NCBI RefSeq assembly: GCF_001761485.1
Contig: NC_090772.1
Span: forward strand, 1 to 64,000
Length of the DNA stretch: 64,000 nt
Source of the DNA: Yarrowia lipolytica
Lineage: Eukaryota; Ascomycota; Dipodascomycetes; Dipodascales
Direction: 5' to 3'
The position numbers and the translations under genes were made by a program. Below are positions 33,525 through 44,201 of the stretch, one piece after another. The notes under the pieces are model-generated. The model was not told where the DNA came from. It did no database searches and saw only the letters and a list, made by a program, of their open reading frames with translations. Position 1 is the stretch's first letter. Each line of letters begins with the position of its first letter.

Positions 33525-34310
33525 ATGCTCTTCAACAAGACTGTATTGGTTTCTCTGGTAACCGCTGTTCTGGCGGGTAATGTGGACAAGTCCACTATCA
33601 CAGTCCCGCCCAACCCTGCTGCCCATCCTACCTACGCTCCTCTGTCGGCGAATGATGAGCTCATCTACGTTGGCGAAGATAGCGATGGTGTCATCTGGAT
33701 CGACGAGGACAACATCACCTACCTCGATGGTGAGGAACTTTACGATGGCGGGGACAGTGACCACGAGTTCATCGATGTCATTGACGCGGATGAAGACGAT
33801 CTCCAGTACGATGAGAACGGATACAACATTGAGATCGATGATTCTGACCCTGGCCGAGAATGGACCAACCCCCCTCCCAAGGAGGAGTGGGAGTGGGACG
33901 AGTCTGGACAGCTGTGGAAGAAGAAGGAGTGCTGCGAGACTCTGTACCGAGAAAAGACCTTCACCAAGTGGATCAAGCAGAAGCCCAAGACCCGAACCGC
34001 CTGGAAGACTCGGTACAAGACCATGCTTAAGACTGTGATCAAGACCGCCTACCAGACCATCACCAAGACTTATAAGCTGCCTGTCCAGACCACCACGGTC
34101 AAGATCCCGGTCACTACCACCAAAACCTTCAAGCTTCCTCCAGTGACAGTCACGGAGACCTACCAGAAGGACCGTACTGTTGTCAAGACCCGAACTGAGT
34201 CTGAGACCTATGACAACCCTGTCACCAAGACCCTTCATCGAGAGTACACCGTTACAGAGACAGAGTACTTGAAGCCCACAAACGATTGCAAGGGCAAGAA
34301 TGATTGCTAG
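33525..34310 (+). CDS. Predicted secreted protein: acidic half, then Lys/Thr-rich half
   Basis: This 261-residue protein matches no family I know. Residues 1-18 form a signal peptide ending in AVLAG. Residues about 43-130 are strongly acidic (many Asp and Glu, with EDSDG, DADEDD and DDSDPG). Residues about 131-135 are basic and lead into a Cys136-Cys137 pair. From about 144 to 250 the chain is Lys/Thr-rich with loose repeats (KTRYKTMLKTVIKTAYQTIT, TTTKTFKLPPVTVTETY). Two more cysteines, 255 and 261, close the protein, giving four in all. There is no C-terminal hydrophobic GPI signal. It may be a soluble wall-associated or secreted protein whose halves interact electrostatically; that is inference. 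A TATA box lies about 50 bp upstream. The 3' end is 135 bp from the convergent reductase gene. Confidence 0.75.
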   Translation: MLFNKTVLVSLVTAVLAGNVDKSTITVPPNPAAHPTYAPLSANDELIYVGEDSDGVIWIDEDNITYLDGEELYDGGDSDHEFIDVIDADEDDLQYDENGYNIEIDDSDPGREWTNPPPKEEWEWDESGQLWKKKECCETLYREKTFTKWIKQKPKTRTAWKTRYKTMLKTVIKTAYQTITKTYKLPVQTTTVKIPVTTTKTFKLPPVTVTETYQKDRTVVKTRTESETYDNPVTKTLHREYTVTETEYLKPTNDCKGKNDC

Positions 34311-34445
34311 CGCTACAATGTTTTGTAAAGAGTTATAGAGTGTTTTACATATAATAAAGACAATTGAACCACTGTACTCTGTCTTGATTGAGCTATTCAC
34401 GCTGTTTGCGTTATGTGTATGTATCGTGTTTGTGAACTAATGTGA

Positions 34446-35300
34446 TCACTTGGTAACGGTGGGGTCCCACTCGTAACAAGTATACGAGTTGAGATCCTGA
34501 AGGTCCTCGACCTCTTGGGGAGTCAGATTGAAATCAAAGACGTCGAGGTTAGGACTCAGACGGTCCACGTTGTCGGTCTTGGGAATGGGAAGCATTCCCT
34601 TATCCAGACTCCATCGAATGAGAATCTGGGCAGGAGTCTTCTTGTACTTGTCAGCCAGCTTGAGAACACCGGGCTCCTTAAATCGATTGCCTCGACACAG
34701 AGGAGAGTATTGTTCGACAATGACATTGTGAGACTTGCAAAAGTCGTGGATATCTTGTCGCACGTTCCAGGGAGAAGACTCAACCTGGTTCAGAACAGGC
34801 TTGTACTTGACATCAGCGTCCCAGAACTCCTTCAGATGCTTAACTCCGTAGTTGGACACTCCAATGCTTCGAATGGCTCCTCCGTCAACCAGCTCGGTAA
34901 GAGCCTTCCAAGCAGCCAGTCGGGTCTCGGTGTAGGGAGACTTGGAGAAAGGAGCATGGATCAGAAGCAGATCAATGTAATCAATACCGCCCTTTCGAGC
35001 CTCAGCTAGGCGAGCCTCAGCCAGCTGCATGGTGCCCTCATATCCTCCAGTGGCGTCGTCCAGCTTGGTGGTGTAAAAGACCTCTCGTCGGTTAGTTCCA
35101 GTCTCCTTCAGGAACTTGGAAATACCCCGACAAGTGGCAGCTTCATTGCCATACTCCTGGGCAGTGTCCACCAGTCTGTAACCCTTTTTGAGGGCCTCGT
35201 AGACAATGGTTTCGGCGTCTGCACTCTGGTACACGCCAAGACCAATGGCAGGGATGTTATAACCGCTTGACAGCGCTCGAAGAGGAATGGAAACGGACAT
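34446..35300 (-). CDS. Aldo-keto reductase
   Basis: A 284-residue NADPH-dependent reductase of the AKR (beta/alpha)8-barrel family, close in length to the small fungal AKR3/AKR5-type enzymes. The catalytic tetrad is visible: Asp45 and Tyr50 in VDTAQEYGNE, Lys79 in YTTKLDD, His115 in LLLIHAPF. The IGVSNYG motif and the C-terminal cofactor loop IPKTDNVDRLSPN follow. It reduces aldehydes or ketones to alcohols; the substrate is unknown. The ATG at 35300 starts MSVSIPLRALSSG, the usual family start. A TATAAA-type element lies about 75 bp upstream on the minus strand. Confidence 0.9.
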   Translation of the reverse strand: MSVSIPLRALSSGYNIPAIGLGVYQSADAETIVYEALKKGYRLVDTAQEYGNEAATCRGISKFLKETGTNRREVFYTTKLDDATGGYEGTMQLAEARLAEARKGGIDYIDLLLIHAPFSKSPYTETRLAAWKALTELVDGGAIRSIGVSNYGVKHLKEFWDADVKYKPVLNQVESSPWNVRQDIHDFCKSHNVIVEQYSPLCRGNRFKEPGVLKLADKYKKTPAQILIRWSLDKGMLPIPKTDNVDRLSPNLDVFDFNLTPQEVEDLQDLNSYTCYEWDPTVTK

Positions 35301-36813
35301 TGTGAGGGAGTTGATTTGATAGGTGGTTGGGAATAAAATGACAATTCTCGCAACCAGGCGTTGATTCCGTTGCTATAAATGAAATCTAATCAACCATTGG
35401 GTTAGTGGGGGGTGCCGGACGTGGCTAGTGGGGGCGTAGATGGCAACCGTGCGATTGTGTGATCGTGTCCTAAATGAGGTGATACTTGATCCGAGCGTGT
35501 CCTAACCCTTGGGAGAGAGTCCTAAGCTTAAAAGGTAAGCCCTCGCCCTTATCTTATAAATGGGGAAAACAAGTTAAGTTTGCACGCCGACAAGTGCACA
35601 CCGACAAGTGCACGCCGACGAGTGTGTACGCTTAGGCATTTTATGATATCAACATTAAGAGTCCCCAGTTTTTTTCCTTGTATCGCCTGTCATTCCTTAG
35701 TTGATATTGGGCTCCTGAATACCAGCTAACTACAAACAGTTCACATGTGATATCATCATCGGCGACTCTACAGTAAGGTTCTGGATGTTGCATATGTCCA
35801 AAACAATGACAGGAAGCACGTCCCTGTATTACTACGAATGACTAATAAAGGGGGTTTGAAAGGTCATATTAGGCACGTGTGGTATCGGGGTTGCCATATT
35901 ACAACCTCTTCCTCATCAAGTTGTAGATTTATCTGCTATCTTCGTATTCGCTTGATTCATGTACACGGTACACTTGAGACGCACCTTCTTCGGCCGTTGG
36001 TGCATGGTGATTGCCAGAGCCATGATCATGGGATGTTCTCTTATATCTACAAGACTGAATCCATGCATAGACGGATATTATACCAGACCGGTAATGTTCA
36101 CTCGAAAATGTCATTTAGCGTTCGCCATGTCTCGGCAGCCGCCACGACACAGGTGTATTTCAGAGATAAGCCTGTAGCGAATTGGTTGTATGACAGTTGC
36201 AAGTATGGCACCTGTATGAACTGTCTAAGTCGTGTATATACCGGATCCGTCAAATTCTTGGAATGACTGCTTTTCCATCATCACTCTTAGACTCAACCGC
36301 TTTAACGACCACCTATTGTCGCGCGTGCAAGCAAAAATCGACAGAGATTAAAACGAGCCTAACCCCGTATGTTCTTGAACAAAGGCCACTCCAGTGATAG
36401 TCATGATTGACGTCACTTGGAATGACATGAGAGACGGAGATTCTCATCACACGTTGGTCCGCACTTGCATTCGATCGTAATTAGAGCTATCTCAGGATTG
36501 TTTCTGAAAGGCTCCTCAGAACCACAGATGTCCCGTGTCACGACTCGATACTTGCTGGTACCACCTCACAGCCCTTCGGAATCCGATCTCTTCACCTGTC
36601 TACAGTAGTCTACTTGTAGTGTGGCCTTTGTCAGTCTTCCTTTGTGTGTAACTTCCATGTGACATTAGCTGGTGAAAGTACAGTAGCCACGAACCTTAGG
36701 TATTGCTATTAACATGCGTTATCTGGGGGAGCTGCGCGCAGCCGGTCTGCATCATATAAGCGTCTAAGCCCCAGGTTTTGAGAAGCCTGAAATTTCAGCC
36801 AACTTGAACAGAA
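35301..36813. other. Divergent promoter region, no gene recognised
   Basis: 1.5 kb between the aldo-keto reductase and the arrestin-like gene. A short repeat CACGCCGACAAGTGCACACCGACAAGTGC lies near 35582-35622 (three copies of GCACRCCGACAAGTG in degenerate form). A TATA element (CATATAAG, about 36756) precedes the plus-strand gene by 58 bp. Confidence 0.55.
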
Positions 36814-38052
36814 ATGCCTTCAGTCACACTATCAGCCAAAAGCACCACGGCATGGCTGCCCAGTCTCGACGAGTCCGACACCGAAAGCGACCAGGACTCG
36901 CTGTTCGACCATGAACTGCCCACCTTCAACGAAGCTGTGGCCACCACCTTCATCTCCCCTAGGCTCACCATTGAGGCGTCACGAGACCTGAACATCATCG
37001 ACATGACCGTCAAGCTGACTCAGAAGACTAGGGACTCTAAGACCACTCTCGTCCAGTGGAATATCAACTCGGTAAAGCACAAACTGGTCCAACCTTCGTC
37101 GAGTGAACACACGGCTGAGAGCTTCATGGTTCCGCAGGGAAAACACCACTTTGAACTGGCGGGGTTCCTAGACTCGACGATTCCAGAGTCAATCGAGATA
37201 ACCAAGAAACAACCCCTTTCAAAGGTGAGACTGCTGGGCCAAAAGAAATCTGCCAATGATGGAAAGAACAAACCTCCTGCTCTGTATGTTGTCTATAGAA
37301 TGGAAATAAGCTGGAGGAAAAAGAAGCAACTGAACCCTTTGGGTAAGCCAGTTGAACATTTTCATTCTATTCCTTTCTACTTCAGAAGACAACCTATTGA
37401 GCAGCTGTCTATGCCTATTGTCTTGTCGTCAGCATGGGCTCAGAAGGCTGACACCACCTATCTTTTCTCAGCGAAAACAATCTCGTTCGATGACACTATC
37501 AGGGCCAACATTTCTATCTCACCTCTCGTCAAGTCACTGAGACTCACAAGTGTACACTTTTCAATCATCGAAAACGAGGGGGATCCTGTCAGAGTGTACA
37601 ACGTCTACTGCCAACATTACATGACGCCTGATCTGCTTGAACAGCATGAAAACGAACTCAAGGAGATTGAAGAGAGCGGCTACGAGTACAAACAACACTT
37701 TCTGGACACATGTTGCAAGGGAAATCTTCTCGACTACGGCTCAGACCACACAGATCTAAACTACAAGTTTTCGCTGAGGAAATTCACAGACCACATCAAC
37801 CCAACCACAAAGACAAGCCATCCAGCGCCCACCTCACACTCTCTCCAGAGCACGCTGAGATTCTCGTTACTGGAGACCCAAGGTAACATTAAGAGAAGAC
37901 GATTCTTCGACCATAATATCAGCACTCCTGTGACGATCTTCCATCGAGAAAACGCTCTAAGCAACGACACTGATCCAAGTTTGCCATTGCCAGTACGATC
38001 CGTGGCCTCCTTACCTGAGAAGCAACCACCACTACCGGCTTACGAGAGCTAG
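36814..38052 (+). CDS. Arrestin-like (ART-type) trafficking adaptor, probable
   Basis: A 412-residue protein with features of fungal alpha-arrestins. The beta-rich N-terminal half contains TLVQWNINSVKHKLVQ and HHFELAGFLDSTIPESIE. The C-terminal arrestin-like segment includes ISFDDTIRANISISPLVKSL and, later, the TLRFSLL strand. The last residues are LPAYES, a variant PY motif of the sort that recruits Rsp5/Nedd4 ligases; a related LPTF lies near residue 36. Alpha-arrestins link Rsp5 to permeases for ubiquitination and endocytosis. Sequence similarity is weak by eye, so the assignment is probable only. It is convergent with CHD1, with 74 bp between. Confidence 0.6.
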   Translation: MPSVTLSAKSTTAWLPSLDESDTESDQDSLFDHELPTFNEAVATTFISPRLTIEASRDLNIIDMTVKLTQKTRDSKTTLVQWNINSVKHKLVQPSSSEHTAESFMVPQGKHHFELAGFLDSTIPESIEITKKQPLSKVRLLGQKKSANDGKNKPPALYVVYRMEISWRKKKQLNPLGKPVEHFHSIPFYFRRQPIEQLSMPIVLSSAWAQKADTTYLFSAKTISFDDTIRANISISPLVKSLRLTSVHFSIIENEGDPVRVYNVYCQHYMTPDLLEQHENELKEIEESGYEYKQHFLDTCCKGNLLDYGSDHTDLNYKFSLRKFTDHINPTTKTSHPAPTSHSLQSTLRFSLLETQGNIKRRRFFDHNISTPVTIFHRENALSNDTDPSLPLPVRSVASLPEKQPPLPAYES

Positions 38053-38126
38053 TCACACCGATATAAAATACAAATATTGATTACTTTAATATGATTACAT
38101 GATGCGTTACAGTAGACTTTGGAAGT

Positions 38127-41100
38127 CTACTTTTTGGCGGCTCCGCTGACCTTCTCGTACATTGCCCGGATACGGTTACTCTTGACTCTGCTGGGCCAGA
38201 AGAAGGATGCAAACGCCCACAGATGCTTGAGAGTCTTCTCCCGCTTCTTATCAGAGACCTTCTGGGCTTCGGAGTCGATGTGGTGGCCCACCGTGGACAG
38301 CTCCTTCTTGAGGACCTCCAGCCAGGCCTTCTTGTCCAAACCATCCTCGCCCTTCTTGAGGCGCTTCAGAGACGCCTTGACAGGTTTGAGAGTCGTTCGA
38401 CACGCCTCATCGTCCATTGACTCATAGTCTGAGTAGTCGTCAGCCGTGGGAGGTCCAGGAATCTTCTTGGGGACAGGAGTCTCTCGCTTGGGAGTCTCTC
38501 GCTTGATGGAAGGATCTCGCTTGATGGAAGGATCTCGCTTGATAGCAGCCTTCTTGGGAGGTTGAGGAGTGGACACTGCGGGAGATTCGCTCTTTCGAAC
38601 ACGCTCCTTGATGGCAATTCGCTTCTTGTTGCCATCGTTGTTGGTGTGAACAGCCTCGCCCTTGAGAACAGAGATGAGGTAGTCAACTCGACGACCGAGG
38701 TGAACGGCACCAGGAACCTTGGCTCCAGTCTTCTCTCGAGCCTCCTTCTTGTCAACTCGGTGCTCCTCAAGGTAGAACTTGTCTCCAAATTTGAGACGTG
38801 GATCGTCTCGAATGAAGGTCCAGGCTCCATAACCGTACTTCTTGGTACCAATGAGCAGACGAGCGTCACAGTCCTCGTCCCACTCACAGTTCCAGCCATG
38901 CACACTCTTGAGAGGTTCGTCGAACTTGAAAGTGTCCGTCACCTGGCTTCGAATGAGCTTCATGTCGGCTGGTCGTGAGATGAGCAGTTCGGCGTTGATG
39001 TTCTTGACGCCCTGGAAGGTGAAAAGAACGGCCTTTTTGGTGTTGGAGGGCTTCTTCTCGTCCAGGGCAGTATCTCCACCGCCTCGAGAAGCAGCAGCCT
39101 TTGCCGCAGCAGCGGCAGCAGCTTCAGCCTCTTCCTTGATCTGCTTTTCTCGCTCCTCAACCTCCCGCTTACTCTGGTCAATGAGGTCAAAGTAGGCTTC
39201 CTTGATGAGATCGGACTTTCGCTGGGGCAAAGTACCGTCGTTGAAAAGCTTATCCCACATGACGGAGACGTCGCCGTAACGTAGAATTGTTCGGTACAAA
39301 CCTCTGATCTCCCGCTCGTTGAGGAACTTGTCCTCCTTCTTGCGCTTGACCACACGCCGCCCTCCACTCTCCTCATTTTCGTCAGAGGACTCAAGAGCAG
39401 CAGTGGAGGCACGCTGAGAGGCAGCTCGACGTCGATTCATTAGATCCATCTGTTCCTTGACGTACTCCTCGTCCTTTCGACGCAGATCGTCAGCCTTGAT
39501 CTTGGCGAGCTCGTTGGCAGGGATAATGTCGTCCCAATCAACATCGGCCTTGTAGTCAGTGACCTCAAACTGCTTAAGGAACTCCTCGCCGCCAAGATGA
39601 CTCTCGCCGAGATCAGGAGTGGTGATATGGTCCTCTGCGTGGTTCAGAACATCGTCTAGGTTCATGTTCTCCAGCTTGTCCTGGTTATCGTTGGCCTTGA
39701 ACATATTTCCGGCGCCAAACTTTAGGATCTCAGACAGCTCCGAGGTCGACGGCTCAGTCTTTTTGTTGTTGGAAGAACCCTTGTCGGTGATACCAAGGGA
39801 GATGATGGCGTACTCCAAAATCATCTTCTTTCTGGCACGCTCGAGAACCTGCTCTTCAACAGTGTCCTTGGACACAAATCGATAGACCATCACGTGGTTC
39901 TTCTGACCGATTCGATGGGCTCGAGCCATGGCCTGCAGATCAGCCTGGGGGTTCCAATCCGAATCAAAAATGATGACTGTATCGGCCGTCATCAGGTTGA
40001 TACCCAAACCTCCAGCTCGAGTGGACAGCAAGAAGACGAAGTCGTTACTGTCAGGGGCATTGTAATGGTCAATTGCAATTCGACGGGTGGCAGAGGGGAC
40101 AGTACCATCCAGACGCTGGAATTGGTAGCCCTTAATCTGCAAATAATCGCCTAAAATGTCGAGCATTCGAACCATCTGGGAGAAAATCAGAACTCGATGA
40201 CCGTCCTTTTTCAGCTGAGTGAGCAGCTTATCGAGAAGAACCATCTTACCAGAGGTCATAATCATGCCTCGGAAGACGTTTTCTCGAGAAGCGCCGTTCT
40301 CAGCCAAGCTGAGGAACTTGCTCTCGGCAGTGGGGAACAGGTACGGATGGTTGGAGGCCTTCTTGAGCTCCGTCATGATGTTGAGAAGTGACATCTGGTG
40401 ACCTCCGGTGGCTCCGGCGTTCAGAGCCGTGTAGTTTTTGGAAATGATGTTCTTGTAGTAATCCTGCTGCATGTCGGACATTTCGACTCGCAGAATTCGC
40501 TCTGTCTTAGAGGGCAGTGATTTCTCGACATCCTTCTTGAGTCGACGCAAGATGAAAGGCTGCAGGCGCTTATGAAGCTCACGAATGTAACCCTCCTGCT
40601 CTTCGTCAGGGTTCTCAAAATTAATTTCCAGATCGATGGTGAGCTTGCCAGGCATCAGGAAGTCAACCAGAGCAGCCAGCTCCTTGATGTTGTTCTGCAG
40701 CGGAGTACCGGTGATGAGCAGTCTATTTGCGACTCGGAACTCCTTGAGAGACTCGTAGAGAGCTGACTCGGCGTTCTTGAGACGGTGGGCCTCGTCAACA
40801 GCCAGGTACTGCCACTTGATGGACCCCAGCTCGGCTCGGTCCTTAAGAATGTACTCGTAGGTGGTCAGAAGAACATTGAACTTGGGTTTCTTGTTACCAG
40901 TTTTGTTGTAGAATTCGTGGTCACGAAGTGCTTTTCGAGACTCGGTGTTGCCGAGATATGCGAGGTAGTTGATACCAGGCGCCCAGAACTCAAAGGTCTC
41001 CTGCCAGGCAGGCACAGTAGACAGAGGAACTACCACCAGGTGGGGCCCGTGCTGCTTTCGAGCGTACACAAGCCATGAGAGAAATGCAACGGTTTGGACG

Positions 41101-42415
41101 GTTTTACCGAGTCCCATTTCGTCGGCAAGAATACCGTTTTCGTTTCGAGACCACAAGAAGGCCATCCAGTTGATTCCGGTCAGCTGGAAGTCTCGAAGTT
41201 CACCACCCTTGATGAAGCCAGGCTGCTCGGTAAGCTTCTCAAACGGAGGACGTGAGTTGGCAGGGTAGACTGCGCTCTGGCTGGGATTGATTTTCGAGTT
41301 GAGCCGGTCCTGGAACCGCTCGACTTCGTCCTCGGCAATCTTGGCGATCTCCTCGGCATCTTCCCAGGTGGCGTCCGAGTAGTTGAGTCGCTTCCACTTT
41401 ACGAGATACTGCAACTGAGTGGCTCCATTGTCGACAGCGACACGATCTGATGCAATGATTCGCTCAACAAGTTTATACTCAGCGTACTCCTCCTGTTCGC
41501 GCTCGCGTCGCAGCTCCATGGCCTCGATATCCTCGGGGGATGCATCTCGCTGCAGCTCTGCATACTCCAGCACGTTGAGCTTGATGTAATTATCGACTCG
41601 CTTGATTCCCTTGAAGCCGGCCAGCGAATCGTACGTCTCCCACGTGTTGTGCAGATGCGAGTAGTTCTGCCACTTGATGTAGAACTCGAGGTGTCGCTTG
41701 GCGTCAAACAGATCTGTAATCTGCGAGTCGTCGTCGCCTTCTTTTCGACGATGGTCCAGCACCATATCCACCGCCTCGGTGGACGTGGTGGTGGCGTAGT
41801 CGTATGTGTCATTAGCAGCGGCATCACCGTATGCGTCCTGCAGAGCGTCCTCATCCTCGTCCTCCAGAAATTCGTCATCGTCATGGTCAATATTGTAGTT
41901 GACCACCTTGGCGTTACGAGACGAGAACCGCAGGTTCTGGTAGTCGGGGGACGGCTCTCGGGCAGACGACTTGTTTCGTCCACCCTTGCGTCTGGAAGAA
42001 GACGATTTCTTAGCCTTCTTGGTCGGTGCGTAGTCGTCCTCCTCAGAGTCCTCATCGTCCTCCTCTGATTCCTCATCATCCAGAGACATTTCGCTCTCGT
42101 CGGAGAGGACGATTCCGTTGCTCTTTTTGGCCTGCTTCTTTCTCTGGGGACGTTTGGGCACGTCCTCTTCCGACGACGAATAGTCGACGTATCTCTTGCG
42201 GGCCTCGTTGGCCGTAGTCACCGCTGATCTCCGGGACCGTCGCAGCCCATAGAGCTCGGGGTCGTCGTTGAAGTCGGGGTTCTAGGGTTAGTAACAGCAA
42301 CATGGTGACTTTTGTGGGTAGATAGAGCATCGTAGCCTGTCTCTACCATCTCTTTGTGACAGTTATCACCCACTTATTCTCCACCATGCCATCTTCAGTC
42401 CAGTGTACTCACCAT
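38127..42415 (-). CDS. CHD1: CHD1 chromatin-remodelling ATPase
   Basis: Exon 1 is the ATG alone (42415-42413). Exon 2 is 42281-38127, giving 1385 residues. After splicing the protein starts [20 protein letters not shown], matching the [10 protein letters not shown] start of budding-yeast Chd1. Domains in order: an acidic N-terminus; tandem chromodomains (about 190-235 and 265-330); a SNF2 ATPase with DEMGLGKT at 388-395 and DEAH at 497-500, and a helicase C lobe with RAGGLGINL and ARAHRIGQ; a SANT/SLIDE DNA-binding region (about 950-1200); and a C-terminal CHCT domain (about 1280-1380). It uses ATP to space nucleosomes during transcription and acts in the nucleus. A 10-residue unit [10 protein letters not shown]-like repeat lies in the C-terminal linker. 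Confidence 0.95.
42282..42412 (-). other. CHD1 intron directly after the start codon
   Basis: A 131-nt intron, 5' GTGAGTACAC (from 42412), 3' TACTAACCCTAG ending at 42282. It follows the ATG with no other coding base in exon 1. Evidence: joining ATG to AACCCCGACTTC restores the conserved CHD1 N-terminus ([16 protein letters not shown]), and the region upstream in the same frame has no usable ATG. Confidence 0.9.
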
Positions 42416-44201
42416 TGTTACCACAACCTGCTAATGGACGTATATCAAACGCTGTGGGCGGCGGGGAAAATGCAGAGGGGTTGATGACCTTCTGTCTGTG
42501 TTTCTGGCGTCGTGGTTGTGCTTTTGTGTGAGGAAAAGAGACGTGATCAAGTCTCTGGTTCCTTCTCCGTTGTGCTGTTGCGCGGTTCTGTGAGCGATGG
42601 ATGAAGAGAAAATGTCGGCAAAAAAAAAGAGCGTGACGACAGCAACACAGTAATGTGTATATGCAGAAACAGTGGGGATGGTACGGGTTATTGTTTGTGG
42701 GAGAGTGGAATGAATTGCGCTATGAAAGATACAGAGTAAGGACATGAAAAGTTACGGCGGAGACACAATCACAACATCGTCATGGTTGTCCCCGAGATTC
42801 TACGTAAGGAGTCACCACAGCGGTAGACAGAGCTTCACGCCCTGTGTTTACAAAGCTTCACACCAAGAGTTCTTCCGCCAGGTGACGCGTCTGGCGATGT
42901 CAGTCACGGAGGTGAGCAGCAGAGTACATGAGCACGCGTGTGGGCACCATGGCTGCGATGATCCGGGCGACCCAGCCCTTGTGCGACGCCCTAGAGCACC
43001 TCTGTAGGTCCTAGACGGTGCCACGAGCTCTCTGACGCCGTAGCCACACTCCAAAAACGCCCCGATACACGTCCAAAGCATATTTGGATATGATACCACA
43101 GGGCCTAGGAGATGGCGGGGACACAGACAGGACGTGACCAGGACAGCGCCGTAGTGTAGTGTCCAGCGGGCGTGGCACAGGCGCAGACCAATGCCACAGT
43201 GTGTCTGCGGTGCGTGTTCATCTCGTCGACGAGACGCGTGACTTTGAAGCGACAGTGGTTGCCAAACAAGAGGTCAGGGGCGGGTACTTTGTCTGGCTAG
43301 AGGAGGAGGAGTTTGGGCGATAGCCACATTTGTTAGCCTGAGGTGCCCTAACCGCATTTTAGGGTTCTGGCCAATGGGAGAAGTTCTGTACAAGAATCTT
43401 TCAAACCCTTTTCCCCGGCAAGATGCCACTTACCCGGCCAGAGTTTAATATGTACGCGGCGACAAGGATATGGAGGGTTAGGGTGTTCCTGATTGGGTAG
43501 ACACTGACTTTGAGGTCGTCCAGATGCTGTAACATGACTGCAACTATGTACTTGTGCACTTGTACGGTATTGTTCTTATAAAGTAGTAGATCTCCACATG
43601 TTGATTTAAGCTATATTATTTGATATCTCTTCCTCCCAGCTCTCTACAGTATGTGCAGTTTTCCTACAGTAAATTCCCAACCTTTTAGCTACAGTGCAGC
43701 TTTCATAATCTGATGTGAATAGTAGGAGAGAATGTGGCTCATATAGATCACGACATAGGAGAAGACACTGTGACAGAATGGGTACAATTTCTGTTGGTAC
43801 TGTTATCACGTGCGTACCTGACACATAGTTTGGTTGTACCTGGTGCCTGGTGAATGTGTCATCACGAAATTCTCAACTGTCCGTAGTATGGCATGGCTCT
43901 TTCACGCCACCAATGGCAAGCCGGAAAGGAGAAGTGAGTGTTTAGGAGGAATTGAGGACAGCAGAGAGGGTATCGCGTGATACAATGTTTGTCGTACCTG
44001 TTTAAACAGATAAATGTGGGCTTTTATCTCTTCAGACCCCCTCCCACGCTTTCAAACACGTGTCTCCTCTTCTCTAATTAAAGTGTCACGTCTACGCGTG
44101 GTGCATGCGAGACGCGCGTAAATTGGCCCAGCCTTGACAAATATAATACTGCTTGAAGGACAGAATACAACAAATCCAACAAGCAACTCCCCACAGCACA
44201 A
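42416..44201. other. Divergent promoter region CHD1/WD40 gene
   Basis: 1.8 kb. It includes a poly-A/T tract (42619-42628), a GGGTTAGGGT word at 43476-43485 and an ATATAATA element at about 44141-44148, 55 bp before the WD40 gene. No gene is supported. Confidence 0.55.

Noticed and set aside
33348-34400. 350-codon open frame on the minus strand
   Set aside because: It is antisense to the secreted-protein gene, which has a signal peptide and TATA box. The antisense frame has neither.
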